Shown here one piece after another: positions 33,731-41,810 of a DNA stretch of 64,000 nucleotides. Each line of letters starts with the position of its first letter. Within the stretch, counting starts at the first letter, position 1. The notes below the pieces were generated by a model that did no database searches, had not been told where the DNA came from, and saw only the letters and a program-made list of their open reading frames with translations. The stretch comes from Acutalibacter muris (GTDB lineage Bacteria > Bacillota > Clostridia > Oscillospirales > Acutalibacteraceae), in assembly GCF_002201475.1 (NCBI RefSeq), contig NZ_CP021422.1, forward strand, positions 62,001-126,000. Direction: 5' to 3'. The position numbers and the translations under genes are program-made.

Positions 33731-34165
33731 TCATGTCTCCGCATAGCTCTCCGTGGGATTGTAAAAGCAATGGTCCCCAAGGCGTATCACGAACTGCCCC
33801 ACCTGCGAGGGAAAGTTCTCCCTGCAGGTGGGCCTAAAGGGGTTGAAATACCAAAGGGCAAAGCCCAGGTTAGTAAGCCGGTTTCCAGCGATGGCCCAGT
33901 CCGCGATGTTATAATGTACGTCCGTTGGGCGCATATTGTAGATATTCTGCATATTGTACTGGCCGCCGACGGTCTCCATAACGCAGGTGAACTGCTTGGG
34001 CTGGTAGACCACCTCCCGGAGGGTCATGAGCCTGCCGTATTCGCCGTAGGTTACCTGCACCCGGTTCATCACCACGCAGGCCACGGCCTGCATCCCTGTG
34101 TCGCCCTCGCCGCCGGCCTCGCACTCGATTATCCGCGCCAGTATCTCTCTGTCAGAAAACGCCAC
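33731..34165 (-). CDS. cwlJ: SleB/CwlJ-family spore cortex-lytic hydrolase
   Basis: A 144-residue hydrolase domain without signal peptide or peptidoglycan-binding domain, the size and form of CwlJ, not secreted SleB. The motif ILARIIECEAGGEGDTGMQAV carries the family glutamates, VVMNRV follows, and GFALWYFNP and HCFYNPTE close the domain. CwlJ degrades cortex peptidoglycan during germination in response to calcium-dipicolinate. It starts at GTG behind AAGGAGG, is followed by the gerQ-like gene, and has a sigma-E-like promoter upstream. Confidence 0.82.
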   Translation of the reverse strand: MAFSDREILARIIECEAGGEGDTGMQAVACVVMNRVQVTYGEYGRLMTLREVVYQPKQFTCVMETVGGQYNMQNIYNMRPTDVHYNIADWAIAGNRLTNLGFALWYFNPFRPTCRENFPSQVGQFVIRLGDHCFYNPTESYAET

Positions 34166-34191
34166 GTCCCTTCCTCCTTATGTTTGTAATT

Positions 34192-34221
34192 ATATATATG
34201 TAAAGGAGGGCGGGGGTATTC
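34192..34221 (-). promoter_or_regulatory. Candidate sigma-E-type promoter for cwlJ-gerQ
   Basis: On the minus strand GAATA (34221-34217) and CATATATAT (34200-34192) are 16 bp apart, near the sporulation mother-cell pattern. The -10 is imperfect. Transcription would start about 20 bp before the GTG. Confidence 0.38.
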
Positions 34222-34241
34222 CGGCAAGCGGCCTCTTCCGC

Positions 34242-34270
34242 TTTACATTCAGCGTGCTTTCTGCTATAAT
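34242..34270 (+). promoter_or_regulatory. Promoter for the NUDIX gene
   Basis: TTTACA (34242-34247) and TATAAT (34265-34270) are 17 bp apart, 33 bp before the ATG. Confidence 0.7.
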
Positions 34271-34303
34271 CAACAGGAAAATAACCAAAAGGAGCGCTGT
34301 GAC

Positions 34304-34747
34304 ATGGGTAGCAGTTCAATTTGTGCCAAGATAGTTGACTGGGACGAATCCCTCCCCAATAAATATGTGGTGGTGTTCTCACGGTATGAGGGCAGGCTGC
34401 TGTTGAGCCGCCATAAAGACCGGGACACCTGGGAGACCCAAGGCGGGCATATAGAGCCGGGGGAGTCCCCTGAGGACGCGGCAAGGAGGGAACTCTGGGA
34501 GGAGAGCGGGGCTGAGGATTTTACTTTGGAGCCCGTGTGTATGTACTGGGCCGAGGAACGGGTGGACGGAAAGCCCGAAAGCGGCGCCTGGGGGGCCATA
34601 TTCTTTGCCGATATAAAAACCCTTGGCCCCATGCCCGAAAGCGAGATGGCAGAGGCGAGAGGCTTCGACGCCCTGCCGGAGAACGTGACCTATCCCTATA
34701 TCACGCCGCATATTTTCGGGCGGGTGCAGGACAGGTTCAAAGGCTAG
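34304..34747 (+). CDS. NUDIX hydrolase
   Basis: A 147-residue nucleoside-diphosphate-linked-moiety hydrolase. The Nudix box reads GGHIEPGESPEDAARRELWE then ESG, with the metal-binding RELxEE glutamates in place. The flanking strands (YVVVFSRYEGRLLLSRH and AEERVDGKPESGAWGAIFFA) fit the fold. The substrate cannot be predicted. It has its own promoter and is followed 18 bp later by a lipid kinase gene. Confidence 0.88.
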   Translation: MGSSSICAKIVDWDESLPNKYVVVFSRYEGRLLLSRHKDRDTWETQGGHIEPGESPEDAARRELWEESGAEDFTLEPVCMYWAEERVDGKPESGAWGAIFFADIKTLGPMPESEMAEARGFDALPENVTYPYITPHIFGRVQDRFKG

Positions 34748-34765
34748 AAGAGAAGGGGGAAAGCT

Positions 34766-35656
34766 ATGAAAGTCAGGATACTGGTAAACCCGAACGCCGG
34801 CAAGCAGGTGGTCATGAGGGAGCTGCACAGCATATACCGGGCCTTTTCCGGCGGAGAGGACAAAAACGAGGTGGTAATGGAGCTTACCGTCAACTCCGCC
34901 CATGCTGCCGAGGCCTTGGACCGGGCCATACGTTCAGAACCCGACATCCTGGTGTGCTGCGGGGGCGACGGGACGCTGAGCGCCACGGTGGACAGGCTTT
35001 TGAGAAGCGGGGAGGATATAAGGCTTGGCTATATTCCCGCCGGGACCACAAATGATTTCGCAAATTTCCTGGGCCTGCCGAAGGAACCCGCCGAGGCCGC
35101 GGACCTTATCACGGACGGCGAGGCGAAGCCCATAGACGCCGGACGTTTCGGGGACAGGCATTTTATATACGTGGCCTCCTTCGGGGCGTTTACCCAGACC
35201 TCCTATGCCACCACCCAGAGCCTGAAAAATTCTCTAGGACACCTGGCGTATGTCATAGAGGGCATAAAGGAGCTGCCCCAGCTGAAGTCCTATACCGTGC
35301 GGGCCGAGACCGTAGAAGGCGGCATATACGAGGGGGAGTACCTTTTCGGGGCCATGAGCAACTCCACGTCCCTAGGCGGGATAATCAAGCTGGCCCCGGA
35401 GAAGGTGGACCCGGTGGACGGCAGATTCGAGCTGGCCCTGGTAAAGACCCCGAAGAACCTACACGAGCTAAACCGCATACTGCTGGCCCTGATGGGCGGA
35501 CAGGTGGACGACGAGCTGATAACCTTCGTGCACACGGCGGGGGCCTCCTTTACCTGCGCGGAGCCCATGCCCTGGTCCCTGGACGGGGAGTACGTAAGCG
35601 GGGGAACAGACGTTAAGGTGGAGGTGCTGCCGGAGGCGTTAAAGCTGTTTAGGTGA
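34766..35656 (+). CDS. Diacylglycerol/lipid kinase (YegS/DagK-like)
   Basis: A 296-residue DAGKc-domain lipid kinase. ATP-binding motifs are RILVNPNAGKQ at the start, VCCGGDGTLSATVDRLL near residues 56-71, and GYIPAGTTNDFANFLGL. It likely phosphorylates diacylglycerol or a related lipid for phospholipid recycling. The RBS is AGAAGGGGGAAAG. It is followed by a 125-bp gap before the DUF5685 gene. Confidence 0.88.
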   Translation: MKVRILVNPNAGKQVVMRELHSIYRAFSGGEDKNEVVMELTVNSAHAAEALDRAIRSEPDILVCCGGDGTLSATVDRLLRSGEDIRLGYIPAGTTNDFANFLGLPKEPAEAADLITDGEAKPIDAGRFGDRHFIYVASFGAFTQTSYATTQSLKNSLGHLAYVIEGIKELPQLKSYTVRAETVEGGIYEGEYLFGAMSNSTSLGGIIKLAPEKVDPVDGRFELALVKTPKNLHELNRILLALMGGQVDDELITFVHTAGASFTCAEPMPWSLDGEYVSGGTDVKVEVLPEALKLFR

Positions 35657-35781
35657 GATGTCTTCGCAGTTCAAGCAAAAAGTAAGGATATGTAAAGATT
35701 TTGAAGGGCTTTGTTTACAATGTGTTCAACAACTTGGGCGGAAAATCGGGTAAAATATCGGTAGGATAAGGGGAGAGGACC

Positions 35782-36684
35782 ATGTTCGGATATGTTCGCC
35801 CGTATAAGCCCGAGCTGCTGGTAAAGGAATACGGTCAGTATAAGGCCGTGTACTGTGAGCTCTGCCGGGTGCTGGGGAAGGAATACGGCGCTATGGCCCG
35901 GTTCGCCCTGAGCTATGACTGCGCGTTCTATGCTATGCTGGCGTTATCTGTGGGCGGCGAGCGGGTGGAGGAGCGCAGCGGGCGCTGCGTGTTCAACCCA
36001 TTAAAGCCCTGTACGTACCTGCAAAGCCCAGGGGAGGCCTATAAGAAGGCGGCGGCGCTCTGCGTGCTGCTGACATATCACAAGCTTCGGGACGACTGCC
36101 TGGACGAAGGGTTCTTCTCGTCCCTTGGGAGCAGGCTGCTGCTGCCTATAGTCTCGCCCAAGGCCAGGAGGGCGGCGAAAAGGTATCCGTCTATGGCCGG
36201 GATAGTGGAGAGGACCATGGAGGAACAGAGGCAGGCCGAGAGGGAGAGCGCCGGGGTGGACCGATGCGCGGAGCCCACGGCGAGTCTGCTTCGGGAACTG
36301 TTCGGGGAGCTGGCCGGGTGTGACGGCAAGCAGCGGCCGGCGTTGGAGAGCTTCGGGTACTTTTTGGGCCGGTGGGTGTATCTGATGGACGCGGCGGACG
36401 ATTTGGCGGAGGATATGCGCAGGGGAAGCTTTAACCCCTTTATCAAGCGCTTGGGGCTTGAGGGGAGGAGGGAGCTCTCCCAGGAGGAGCGCGGGGCCGC
36501 AGACAAGGCCTGCAACGAGGCTCTGAACGCCACCGCCGCAAGACTGGTGCTGGCAGTTAACCTTATCGACCTTGGGGCCTTCGGGCCCATTATAGAGAAT
36601 GTGGCCCAAAAGGGCCTGGGAGAGGTCCAGCGGGAGATACTGTTCCTTCATGTAAAGGAGAAACCCCGCAGAGAGCCAAGGTAA
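35782..36684 (+). CDS. DUF5685 family protein
   Basis: A 300-residue protein recognised as DUF5685 from MFGYVRPYKPELLVKEYGQY and AVYCELCRVLGKEYG, with ALSYDCAFYAML and later YLMDAADDLAEDMRRGSFNP. The early CELC and a later cysteine (GRCVFNPLKPC) could form a metal site. The DAADDLAED acidic helix recalls isoprenoid-synthase-like folds, which is only suggestive. Function unknown; in relatives it neighbours a J-domain gene, as here. Confidence 0.8.
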   Translation: MFGYVRPYKPELLVKEYGQYKAVYCELCRVLGKEYGAMARFALSYDCAFYAMLALSVGGERVEERSGRCVFNPLKPCTYLQSPGEAYKKAAALCVLLTYHKLRDDCLDEGFFSSLGSRLLLPIVSPKARRAAKRYPSMAGIVERTMEEQRQAERESAGVDRCAEPTASLLRELFGELAGCDGKQRPALESFGYFLGRWVYLMDAADDLAEDMRRGSFNPFIKRLGLEGRRELSQEERGAADKACNEALNATAARLVLAVNLIDLGAFGPIIENVAQKGLGEVQREILFLHVKEKPRREPR

Positions 36685-36790
36685 AAGGTTGTGGGGTTCT
36701 TAGGGGCAAAGGCTCCCTCAAGTTCACTCCGTGAACTTGGTCGCCGAAGGCTGTAAATATACTTCAAAACAAAAGGGAAGGGTTAATTCA

Positions 36791-37408
36791 ATGAACGATC
36801 CGTACAAGGTACTGGGAGTGTCCCGCACCGCCACAGACGAGGAGATAAAGGACGCGTACAGGAAGCTGGCGAAAAAGTACCACCCCGACCAGTATGCCGA
36901 GAGTCCGCTCAAAGAGCTGGCCGACGAGAAGATGAAGGAGATAAACGAGGCCTATGACGCCATAACGGCCCAGCGGCGCAGCGGCGGCAGGGGCGGATAT
37001 AACGCCGGGTACGGTACGGGAGCCGGGGCAGGCGGCTCCGGTTTCAGCGATGTGCGCAGCCTTATTATGTCCGGGCGGTTTGCCGACGCGGAGCAGATAC
37101 TGAACGGTGTGCCCGCCGACAGGCGCAACGCCGAGTGGTACTTTTTAAAGGGCTCAGTTCTGTACCGCCGGGGCTGGCTTGAGGAGGCCAAGGACCATTT
37201 CTCCCGGGCCTGCCAGATGGACCCCAGCAACTCGGAGTACAGCGCGGCCCTAAACCAAGCCATGAACCAGAGGGGCGGTATGTACGGCGGCTATAACCCC
37301 AACCGCGGCATGAGCAGCGACTGTAACGCCTGCGATATGTGCTCGGGGCTTTTGATGGCCGACTGCTGCTGCGAGTGCATGGGCGGCGACCTGATACGCT
37401 GCTGCTGA
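36791..37408 (+). CDS. DnaJ-domain protein with TPR-like middle and Cys-rich tail
   Basis: A 205-residue protein. Residues 1-60 are a J domain with the HPD triad in KKYHPDQY, so it should stimulate an Hsp70 ATPase. A Gly/Tyr-rich linker follows, then two TPR-like helices ([14 protein letters not shown] and [16 protein letters not shown]). The last ~30 residues hold nine cysteines (CNACDMC, CCCEC, then terminal RCC). The start at 36791 follows AAAGGGAAGGG; a longer in-frame extension is not conserved-looking. It pairs with the upstream DUF5685 gene. Confidence 0.85.
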   Translation: MNDPYKVLGVSRTATDEEIKDAYRKLAKKYHPDQYAESPLKELADEKMKEINEAYDAITAQRRSGGRGGYNAGYGTGAGAGGSGFSDVRSLIMSGRFADAEQILNGVPADRRNAEWYFLKGSVLYRRGWLEEAKDHFSRACQMDPSNSEYSAALNQAMNQRGGMYGGYNPNRGMSSDCNACDMCSGLLMADCCCECMGGDLIRCC

Positions 37409-37423
37409 GGGAGGGGCGGGCCC

Positions 37424-37963
37424 ATGAAAGGAAACACGGCGAAAACAGCCCTCTGCGGTATGGTTTCGGCTTTGTCGCTGGCGCTGATGATGTTCGAGGG
37501 GCTGGTACAGGTGGCTTCCATAGCTATGCCCGCCCTTGCCGGGTGCCTGCTGATACCTATTGTGGCCGAGGCAGGGCTCAAGTGGGCCTTTGGCTCATAT
37601 GGGGCGACGGCGGCGCTGTGCCTGTTGCTGACCCCAGATAAGGAGGCGGCGCTGATATACCTGCTGTTCTTCGGGTATTATCCGGCTCTGTTCGCGGTGC
37701 TGGGCAAAATCAAAAACGCGGCTGCGCGCTGGGGGGCGAAGCTGCTTGTGTTCAACGGCGCGGCGGTGGGCGAGGCGCTGCTTGCCACATATGTGCTGGG
37801 CATACCCTGGGAGGATATACCGTTTTTGCCGATGCCCTGGGGGGCTGTGGCGCTGCTGCTAATGGCGAACGTGGTGTTTGTGCTGTATGAATTCACGCTG
37901 GCAGGGCTGATACGGGAGTATTTCCGCAGGGTGCATGGGAAACTCTCGAAATATTTTAAATAG
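37424..37963 (+). CDS. Polytopic membrane protein of unknown function
   Basis: A 179-residue hydrophobic protein with about five to six membrane spans, starting CGMVSALSLALMMFEGLVQ, with short loops and a basic C-terminus (REYFRRVHGKLSKYFK). The arrangement resembles substrate-binding S components of ECF transporters, but no specificity motif is recognised. The RBS is GAGGGAGGGGC. It lies 15 bp after the J-domain gene and ends at a terminator. Confidence 0.65.
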   Translation: MKGNTAKTALCGMVSALSLALMMFEGLVQVASIAMPALAGCLLIPIVAEAGLKWAFGSYGATAALCLLLTPDKEAALIYLLFFGYYPALFAVLGKIKNAAARWGAKLLVFNGAAVGEALLATYVLGIPWEDIPFLPMPWGAVALLLMANVVFVLYEFTLAGLIREYFRRVHGKLSKYFK

Positions 37964-37967
37964 AAGC

Positions 37968-38000
37968 GGCCTGTGGGGGCAGCCCCGCGGGCCTTTTTTG
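37968..38000 (+). terminator. Rho-independent terminator
   Basis: GGCCTGTGGGG pairs (with two G-U pairs) with CCCCGCGGGCC, ending at 37993 and followed by TTTTTT. Confidence 0.85.
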
Positions 38001-38029
38001 GGTTTTGCGACGCTTATTTTCAATAATAC

Positions 38030-38058
38030 TTGATTTTCCGCAAAAAAAGACGTAAAAT
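38030..38058 (+). promoter_or_regulatory. Promoter for the RpiR regulator and downstream genes
   Basis: TTGATT (38030-38035) and TAAAAT (38053-38058) are 17 bp apart, 27 bp before the start. Confidence 0.65.
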
Positions 38059-38085
38059 TAAGCTAAATATGTTTTTGAGAGGAAC

Positions 38086-38967
38086 ATGAGACCTATGAAC
38101 GATCAGCTTTCCGAAAAGATACAGGAGAGCCGCCGGGGCTTCTCTAAGAGCCAGCGGGCCATTGCCAGGTATTTGCAGGACCACCCCGAGGAGGTGGCGT
38201 TTATGACTGCCTCCCGTCTGGGGGCGGCAGTTGGGGTCAGCGAATCCACGGTGGTCCGCTTCGCCACGGAGATCGGCTATTCCGGGTACCCGGCAATGCA
38301 GCAGGCCGTGCAGGAGATGATACGCAACAAGATGACAAGCTTCCAGCGGCTGGAGATGACCTCACGGAACATCCCCCAGGAAAAGCTGCTGGACGCGGTG
38401 CTGGGCCAGGATATAGACATCCTGCGCCGGACCCGGGAGGGTATGAACTCAGAGGAGTTTTATAGGGCGGTGGAGCATCTGGTGGAGGCTAAAAGGGTAT
38501 TCGTCCTGGGGGCGGGGAGCTCGCTGGCCTTGGCGACTTTTCTGGCCCACTATATGCAGCTGGTCTTTGACAACGTGCAGCTGGTGGAGGCCACCAGCGA
38601 GGCCCAGATTTTACAGCAGATGGTGCATGTGAACAGCGAGGACGCCATTATCGCCATCAGCTTTCCCAGGTACTCCAAGAAAGCCGCAAGGGCATTGCAG
38701 TACGCCTCCAGCCAGGGCATGACCGCCATAGCCATCACCGACAGTATGGCCTCCCCTCTTGCCCAGAGCGCCTCCCATGTGCTGCTGGCAAGGAGCGATA
38801 TGGTGTCCTTTGTGGATTCCCTGGTGGGTCCCTTGAGCGTTATAAACGCCCTTATCGTCACCACGGCCATCCGTAAAAAGGCCCAGGTCACAAGGGTCCT
38901 GGAGCGCATAGAGCGCATATGGGACGAGTACGGAGTATATGAGAAGGTGGAGGAGAGGAACAGCTGA
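38086..38967 (+). CDS. MurR/RpiR family transcriptional regulator
   Basis: A 293-residue sugar-responsive regulator. The N-terminal RpiR-type helix-turn-helix (SKSQRAIARYLQDHPEEVAF and ASRLGAAVGVSESTVVRFA) spans residues ~20-70, and a SIS sugar-phosphate-binding domain spans ~125-260 (VFVLGAGSSLALATFL, then ISFPRYSKKAARALQYA). ATG codons at 38086 and 38095 are both possible; AGAGGA sits very close to the first. Its target is unclear since no sugar genes follow. Its stop overlaps the inferred CTG start of the next gene. Confidence 0.88.
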   Translation: MRPMNDQLSEKIQESRRGFSKSQRAIARYLQDHPEEVAFMTASRLGAAVGVSESTVVRFATEIGYSGYPAMQQAVQEMIRNKMTSFQRLEMTSRNIPQEKLLDAVLGQDIDILRRTREGMNSEEFYRAVEHLVEAKRVFVLGAGSSLALATFLAHYMQLVFDNVQLVEATSEAQILQQMVHVNSEDAIIAISFPRYSKKAARALQYASSQGMTAIAITDSMASPLAQSASHVLLARSDMVSFVDSLVGPLSVINALIVTTAIRKKAQVTRVLERIERIWDEYGVYEKVEERNS

Positions 38968-40184
38968 AAGAGGTTATTATAGTCGGGGCCGGGGCCGCTG
39001 GGCTCATGGCCGCCGGAACGTGCATAGAGCGTGGGCTGAAGGTTCTGATGTTTGATAAGAACCAGCGGCCCGGGCGCAAGCTGAGGATAACCGGCAAGGG
39101 GCGCTGCAACGTGACGAATAACTGTACGCCCCAGGAGGTCATCGCTGCCGCCAATGGCGGCAGGTTTCTTTACAGCGCTCTTACAAGCTTCACGCCGGGG
39201 GACGCCATGGCTTTTTTCGAGGGCCTGGGCGTGCCATTAAAGACTGAGCGGGGCCGCAGGGTGTTCCCTCAGTCGGACAGGGCGGCAGACATTGCCGACG
39301 CCCTTGTGCGCTATTCAAGGGGCGCGGAGCTTTGCCGGGAGACGGTGAAAAAGGTGCTCGTTGAGGAGGGGCGCGCCGTCGGGGTGAAAACCGATAGGGG
39401 ATACTATAAGGCAAAAAACGTGCTGCTGGCCTGCGGCGGGGCAAGCTATCCGGCCACCGGGTCGGACGGGTCGGGGTACAGGCTTTCGGAGGAGCTCGGG
39501 CATATCCTTGTGCCCATAAGTCCGTCCCTGGTGCCACTGGTGGAGAGAGGTGGCATATGCCAAAGGCTTATGGGCCTGTCCCTGCGCAACGTGGGGGTCA
39601 GGGTCACGGCGGCGGGCAGGAGAAAGCCGGTATATGAGGACTTCGGCGAGCTGCTGTTCACCCACTTCGGGCTCTCCGGGCCCACCATACTCAGCGCGTC
39701 GGCGCATATGCGGCCCATGTCTGCGGGGGCGTATACGGTGCATATAGACCTGAAGCCCGCACTGGACGAGGGACAGCTGGACGCGAGGATATTGCGGGAC
39801 CTTGAGGAGAAGAAGAACAGGCAGTTTATAAATTCCCTTGACAGGCTGCTGCCACAGAAGCTGATACCCGTGATAGTGGAGCGCTCGGGGGTGCCCGGGG
39901 AGACAAGGTGCAATTCCGTCACCAGAGGGCAGAGGAAAAGCCTGCTGGCCGTACTAAAGGACTTTACGGTAGAGATAGAGAGCTTTCGGCCCATCGACGA
40001 GGCCATAGTCACCGCCGGGGGCGTGAGCCTTAAAGAGGTAGACCCCAAAACCATGGGCTCAAAGCTTATAGAGGGATTGTACTTTGCCGGGGAGATGCTG
40101 GACGTGGACGCGCCCACAGGGGGGTATAATTTGCAGATCGCCTTTGCCACCGGCAGGCTGGCGGGGCTGAGCATGGGAGAATAA
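38964..40184 (+). CDS. HI0933/BaiN-like NAD(P)/FAD-dependent oxidoreductase, apparent CTG start
   Basis: A flavoprotein of the HI0933 family (406 residues from CTG). The first in-frame ATG at 39006 would cut off the essential dinucleotide loop; upstream in frame lies KEVIIVGAGAAGL, with the GxGxxG motif. The only sensible start is CTG 38964, which has AGGAGAGG five bases upstream and overlaps the previous TGA as CTGA. Other motifs are GRKLRITGKGRCNVTNN, SYPATGSDGSGY and the C-terminal GLYFAGEMLDVDAPTGGYNL. Relatives often sit near cmk, as here. The substrate is unknown. Confidence 0.88.
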   Translation: MKEVIIVGAGAAGLMAAGTCIERGLKVLMFDKNQRPGRKLRITGKGRCNVTNNCTPQEVIAAANGGRFLYSALTSFTPGDAMAFFEGLGVPLKTERGRRVFPQSDRAADIADALVRYSRGAELCRETVKKVLVEEGRAVGVKTDRGYYKAKNVLLACGGASYPATGSDGSGYRLSEELGHILVPISPSLVPLVERGGICQRLMGLSLRNVGVRVTAAGRRKPVYEDFGELLFTHFGLSGPTILSASAHMRPMSAGAYTVHIDLKPALDEGQLDARILRDLEEKKNRQFINSLDRLLPQKLIPVIVERSGVPGETRCNSVTRGQRKSLLAVLKDFTVEIESFRPIDEAIVTAGGVSLKEVDPKTMGSKLIEGLYFAGEMLDVDAPTGGYNLQIAFATGRLAGLSMGE

Positions 40185-40186
40185 AA

Positions 40187-40591
40187 ATGAGTGAAAAGCT
40201 GCTTTACAAGGAGGACGTGCTGAGCATTGCCCGGGGAATAGAGTTTATAGGGCCGGACTGCTGGCTGACCTCGGGGGCGGCGCTGGTGCTGTTCGGGGTC
40301 CGGGAGAGCACACATGACGTGGACCTGATCTGCACAAAGAAACTTGCGGACCGGCTTGAAGCGGAGGGCTATCCCTTTCACAGGGACGGCCTGGACAATA
40401 CCAGGATATTCGCCGTAAGCGAGTATGTGGAGGTGCTGGAGGACTGGGAGACAGAGGAAGTAGTCCAGGTGGAGGGCCTCCCCACGGCGAGCCTTTTGAG
40501 CATAAGGAAACAGAAGGCGGCCCTGGGCCGGGAGAAGGATTTGAGGGATATTGCGCTGATAGATTCTTTTTTGCAGAAGGAGGGCCGTTGA
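40187..40591 (+). CDS. Nucleotidyltransferase-like small protein
   Basis: A 134-residue protein that starts 2 bp after the oxidoreductase. WLTSGAALVLFGVRESTHDVDLICT resembles the nucleotidyltransferase-fold core (G-x-A-x2-L-x2-G, then D-V-D-L) seen in DUF6036/AbiEii-like proteins, and LSIRKQKAALGREKDLRDIALID resembles their C-terminal helix. There is no toxin or antitoxin partner beside it, and length is short. It may be a stand-alone RNA- or protein-modifying enzyme or an inactive relative. Confidence 0.6.
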   Translation: MSEKLLYKEDVLSIARGIEFIGPDCWLTSGAALVLFGVRESTHDVDLICTKKLADRLEAEGYPFHRDGLDNTRIFAVSEYVEVLEDWETEEVVQVEGLPTASLLSIRKQKAALGREKDLRDIALIDSFLQKEGR

Positions 40592-40594
40592 TAT

Positions 40595-41233
40595 ATGGCA
40601 CAGCCGATGATGCACCTGTTGATTGCGGATAATATCTATGGGGAGAAGCCCGGCTCGTTCCGTTCCTATGGGGACTTCCTGCTGGGGAGCATCGCCCCGG
40701 ACGCGGTCCACATGAGGGCGGACTGTACCAAAGAGATGAAGCGCGTATCTCACTATAGGTTCACAAGTGAAAACCCCATAAGCCATTTCGACGGCTTTTT
40801 TGACGAATACCATACGCCGGAAAATAGGGATTTTGTAATTGGCTATCTTGTGCACCTGCTGTCCGATATGATATGGTATTCTTCTGTAAGGGTACCGTTT
40901 AAGGAGAGCTTTTCGCAGGTGCCGGACCCAGATATGTCCATGAATGAGGTCTATTACGCGGACTGCGAACAGATACAGGAGCGGATGTTTTGGGACGGGA
41001 ACGCGCCGCGCATAATAGACGGTATAAGGGAAGGCAAGGCGTACTCGCTGGAGGGGAGGATCGACGCAGGTAGCGTAAGGGCCTGGGGAGATAAGCTTAT
41101 CCTTGAGTACGACAATAGGCGGGATATCGTTCCCCACACTAAATATATATCCGAACGGCAGGTGCGCGATTATATAACCGGCTGCACGGAAGAATGTATC
41201 AGGTATTTATGGAGAGAAGGAGCAAGGACATGA
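40595..41233 (+). CDS. Zinc-dependent phospholipase C-like (Zn_dep_PLPC) family protein
   Basis: A 212-residue protein with histidine- and aspartate-rich motifs placed as in the zinc-dependent phospholipase C-like family: MMHLLIADNIY at the start, GDFLLGSIAPDAVH, and DFVIGYLVHLLSDMIWY. No signal peptide is present, so a cytoplasmic role is expected. The exact reaction is unknown. It starts 3 bp after the previous stop and overlaps the next gene by 4 bp. Confidence 0.62.
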   Translation: MAQPMMHLLIADNIYGEKPGSFRSYGDFLLGSIAPDAVHMRADCTKEMKRVSHYRFTSENPISHFDGFFDEYHTPENRDFVIGYLVHLLSDMIWYSSVRVPFKESFSQVPDPDMSMNEVYYADCEQIQERMFWDGNAPRIIDGIREGKAYSLEGRIDAGSVRAWGDKLILEYDNRRDIVPHTKYISERQVRDYITGCTEECIRYLWREGART

Positions 41234-41790
41234 TAAAGCTTGAAACGCCCCGGCTCGTCATACGCGACTATACGCCCGCCGACGAGGAGGAATACTATCA
41301 GCTGAAATCCCACGAGGGAGCCATGCTCCGGTATCAGAGCGACATTATGGTGCACAGCCGGGAGGAGTCCGATAAGGAGTTCGCCGGGGTTTTGGAGGAG
41401 GCCTTGAAGCCGGACAGGACGTTCTACTTTTTGCGGGTGGAGCTGAAGGAAAACGGCAGGCAAGTGGGCTCCGTGGGGTACACCGTTACGGACCGCACCC
41501 CGGTGGGCAAGCTGGTCCACGCCGGGTATTTCTACTTCCCGGAGTTCTGGGGGAGGGGGTACGGCACGGAAGCCTTTAGTGAGGTCCTGCACTTTGCCTT
41601 TAAGGAGGGCGGCGTGTATAGGGTCACCACCGGGTGTCTGGCTGAGAATAAGGGCTCGGAGCGGATAATGCAGAAATGTGGGCTTATTAAAGAGGCCGAG
41701 CACGTGGACTGGCAGTGGCATGAGGACAGAATGAAGACAAGGCTTGAGTATAGGCTGCTGAAGCCTGAATATGATAAAAGAAACGGATAA
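41230..41790 (+). CDS. GNAT family N-acetyltransferase (RimJ/RimL-like)
   Basis: A 186-residue acetyltransferase of the Acetyltransf_3 type. TPRLVIRDYTPADEEEYYQL opens the fold, FYFPEFWGRGYGTEAFSEVL holds the acetyl-CoA loop, and TTGCLAENKGSERIMQKCG is the C-terminal signature. The ATG at 41230 overlaps the previous TGA and follows GAAGGAG. Acceptor unknown. It ends 20 bp before cmk. Confidence 0.85.
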   Translation: MIKLETPRLVIRDYTPADEEEYYQLKSHEGAMLRYQSDIMVHSREESDKEFAGVLEEALKPDRTFYFLRVELKENGRQVGSVGYTVTDRTPVGKLVHAGYFYFPEFWGRGYGTEAFSEVLHFAFKEGGVYRVTTGCLAENKGSERIMQKCGLIKEAEHVDWQWHEDRMKTRLEYRLLKPEYDKRNG

Positions 41791-41810
41791 AAAGAGAGGG
41801 GAGGAGAAAT

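Noticed and set aside
39446..41137. Long open frame on the minus strand (about 560 codons)
   Set aside because: Antisense across three well-supported plus-strand genes (flavoprotein, nucleotidyltransferase-like, phospholipase-like). Composition is a mirror of their codons.
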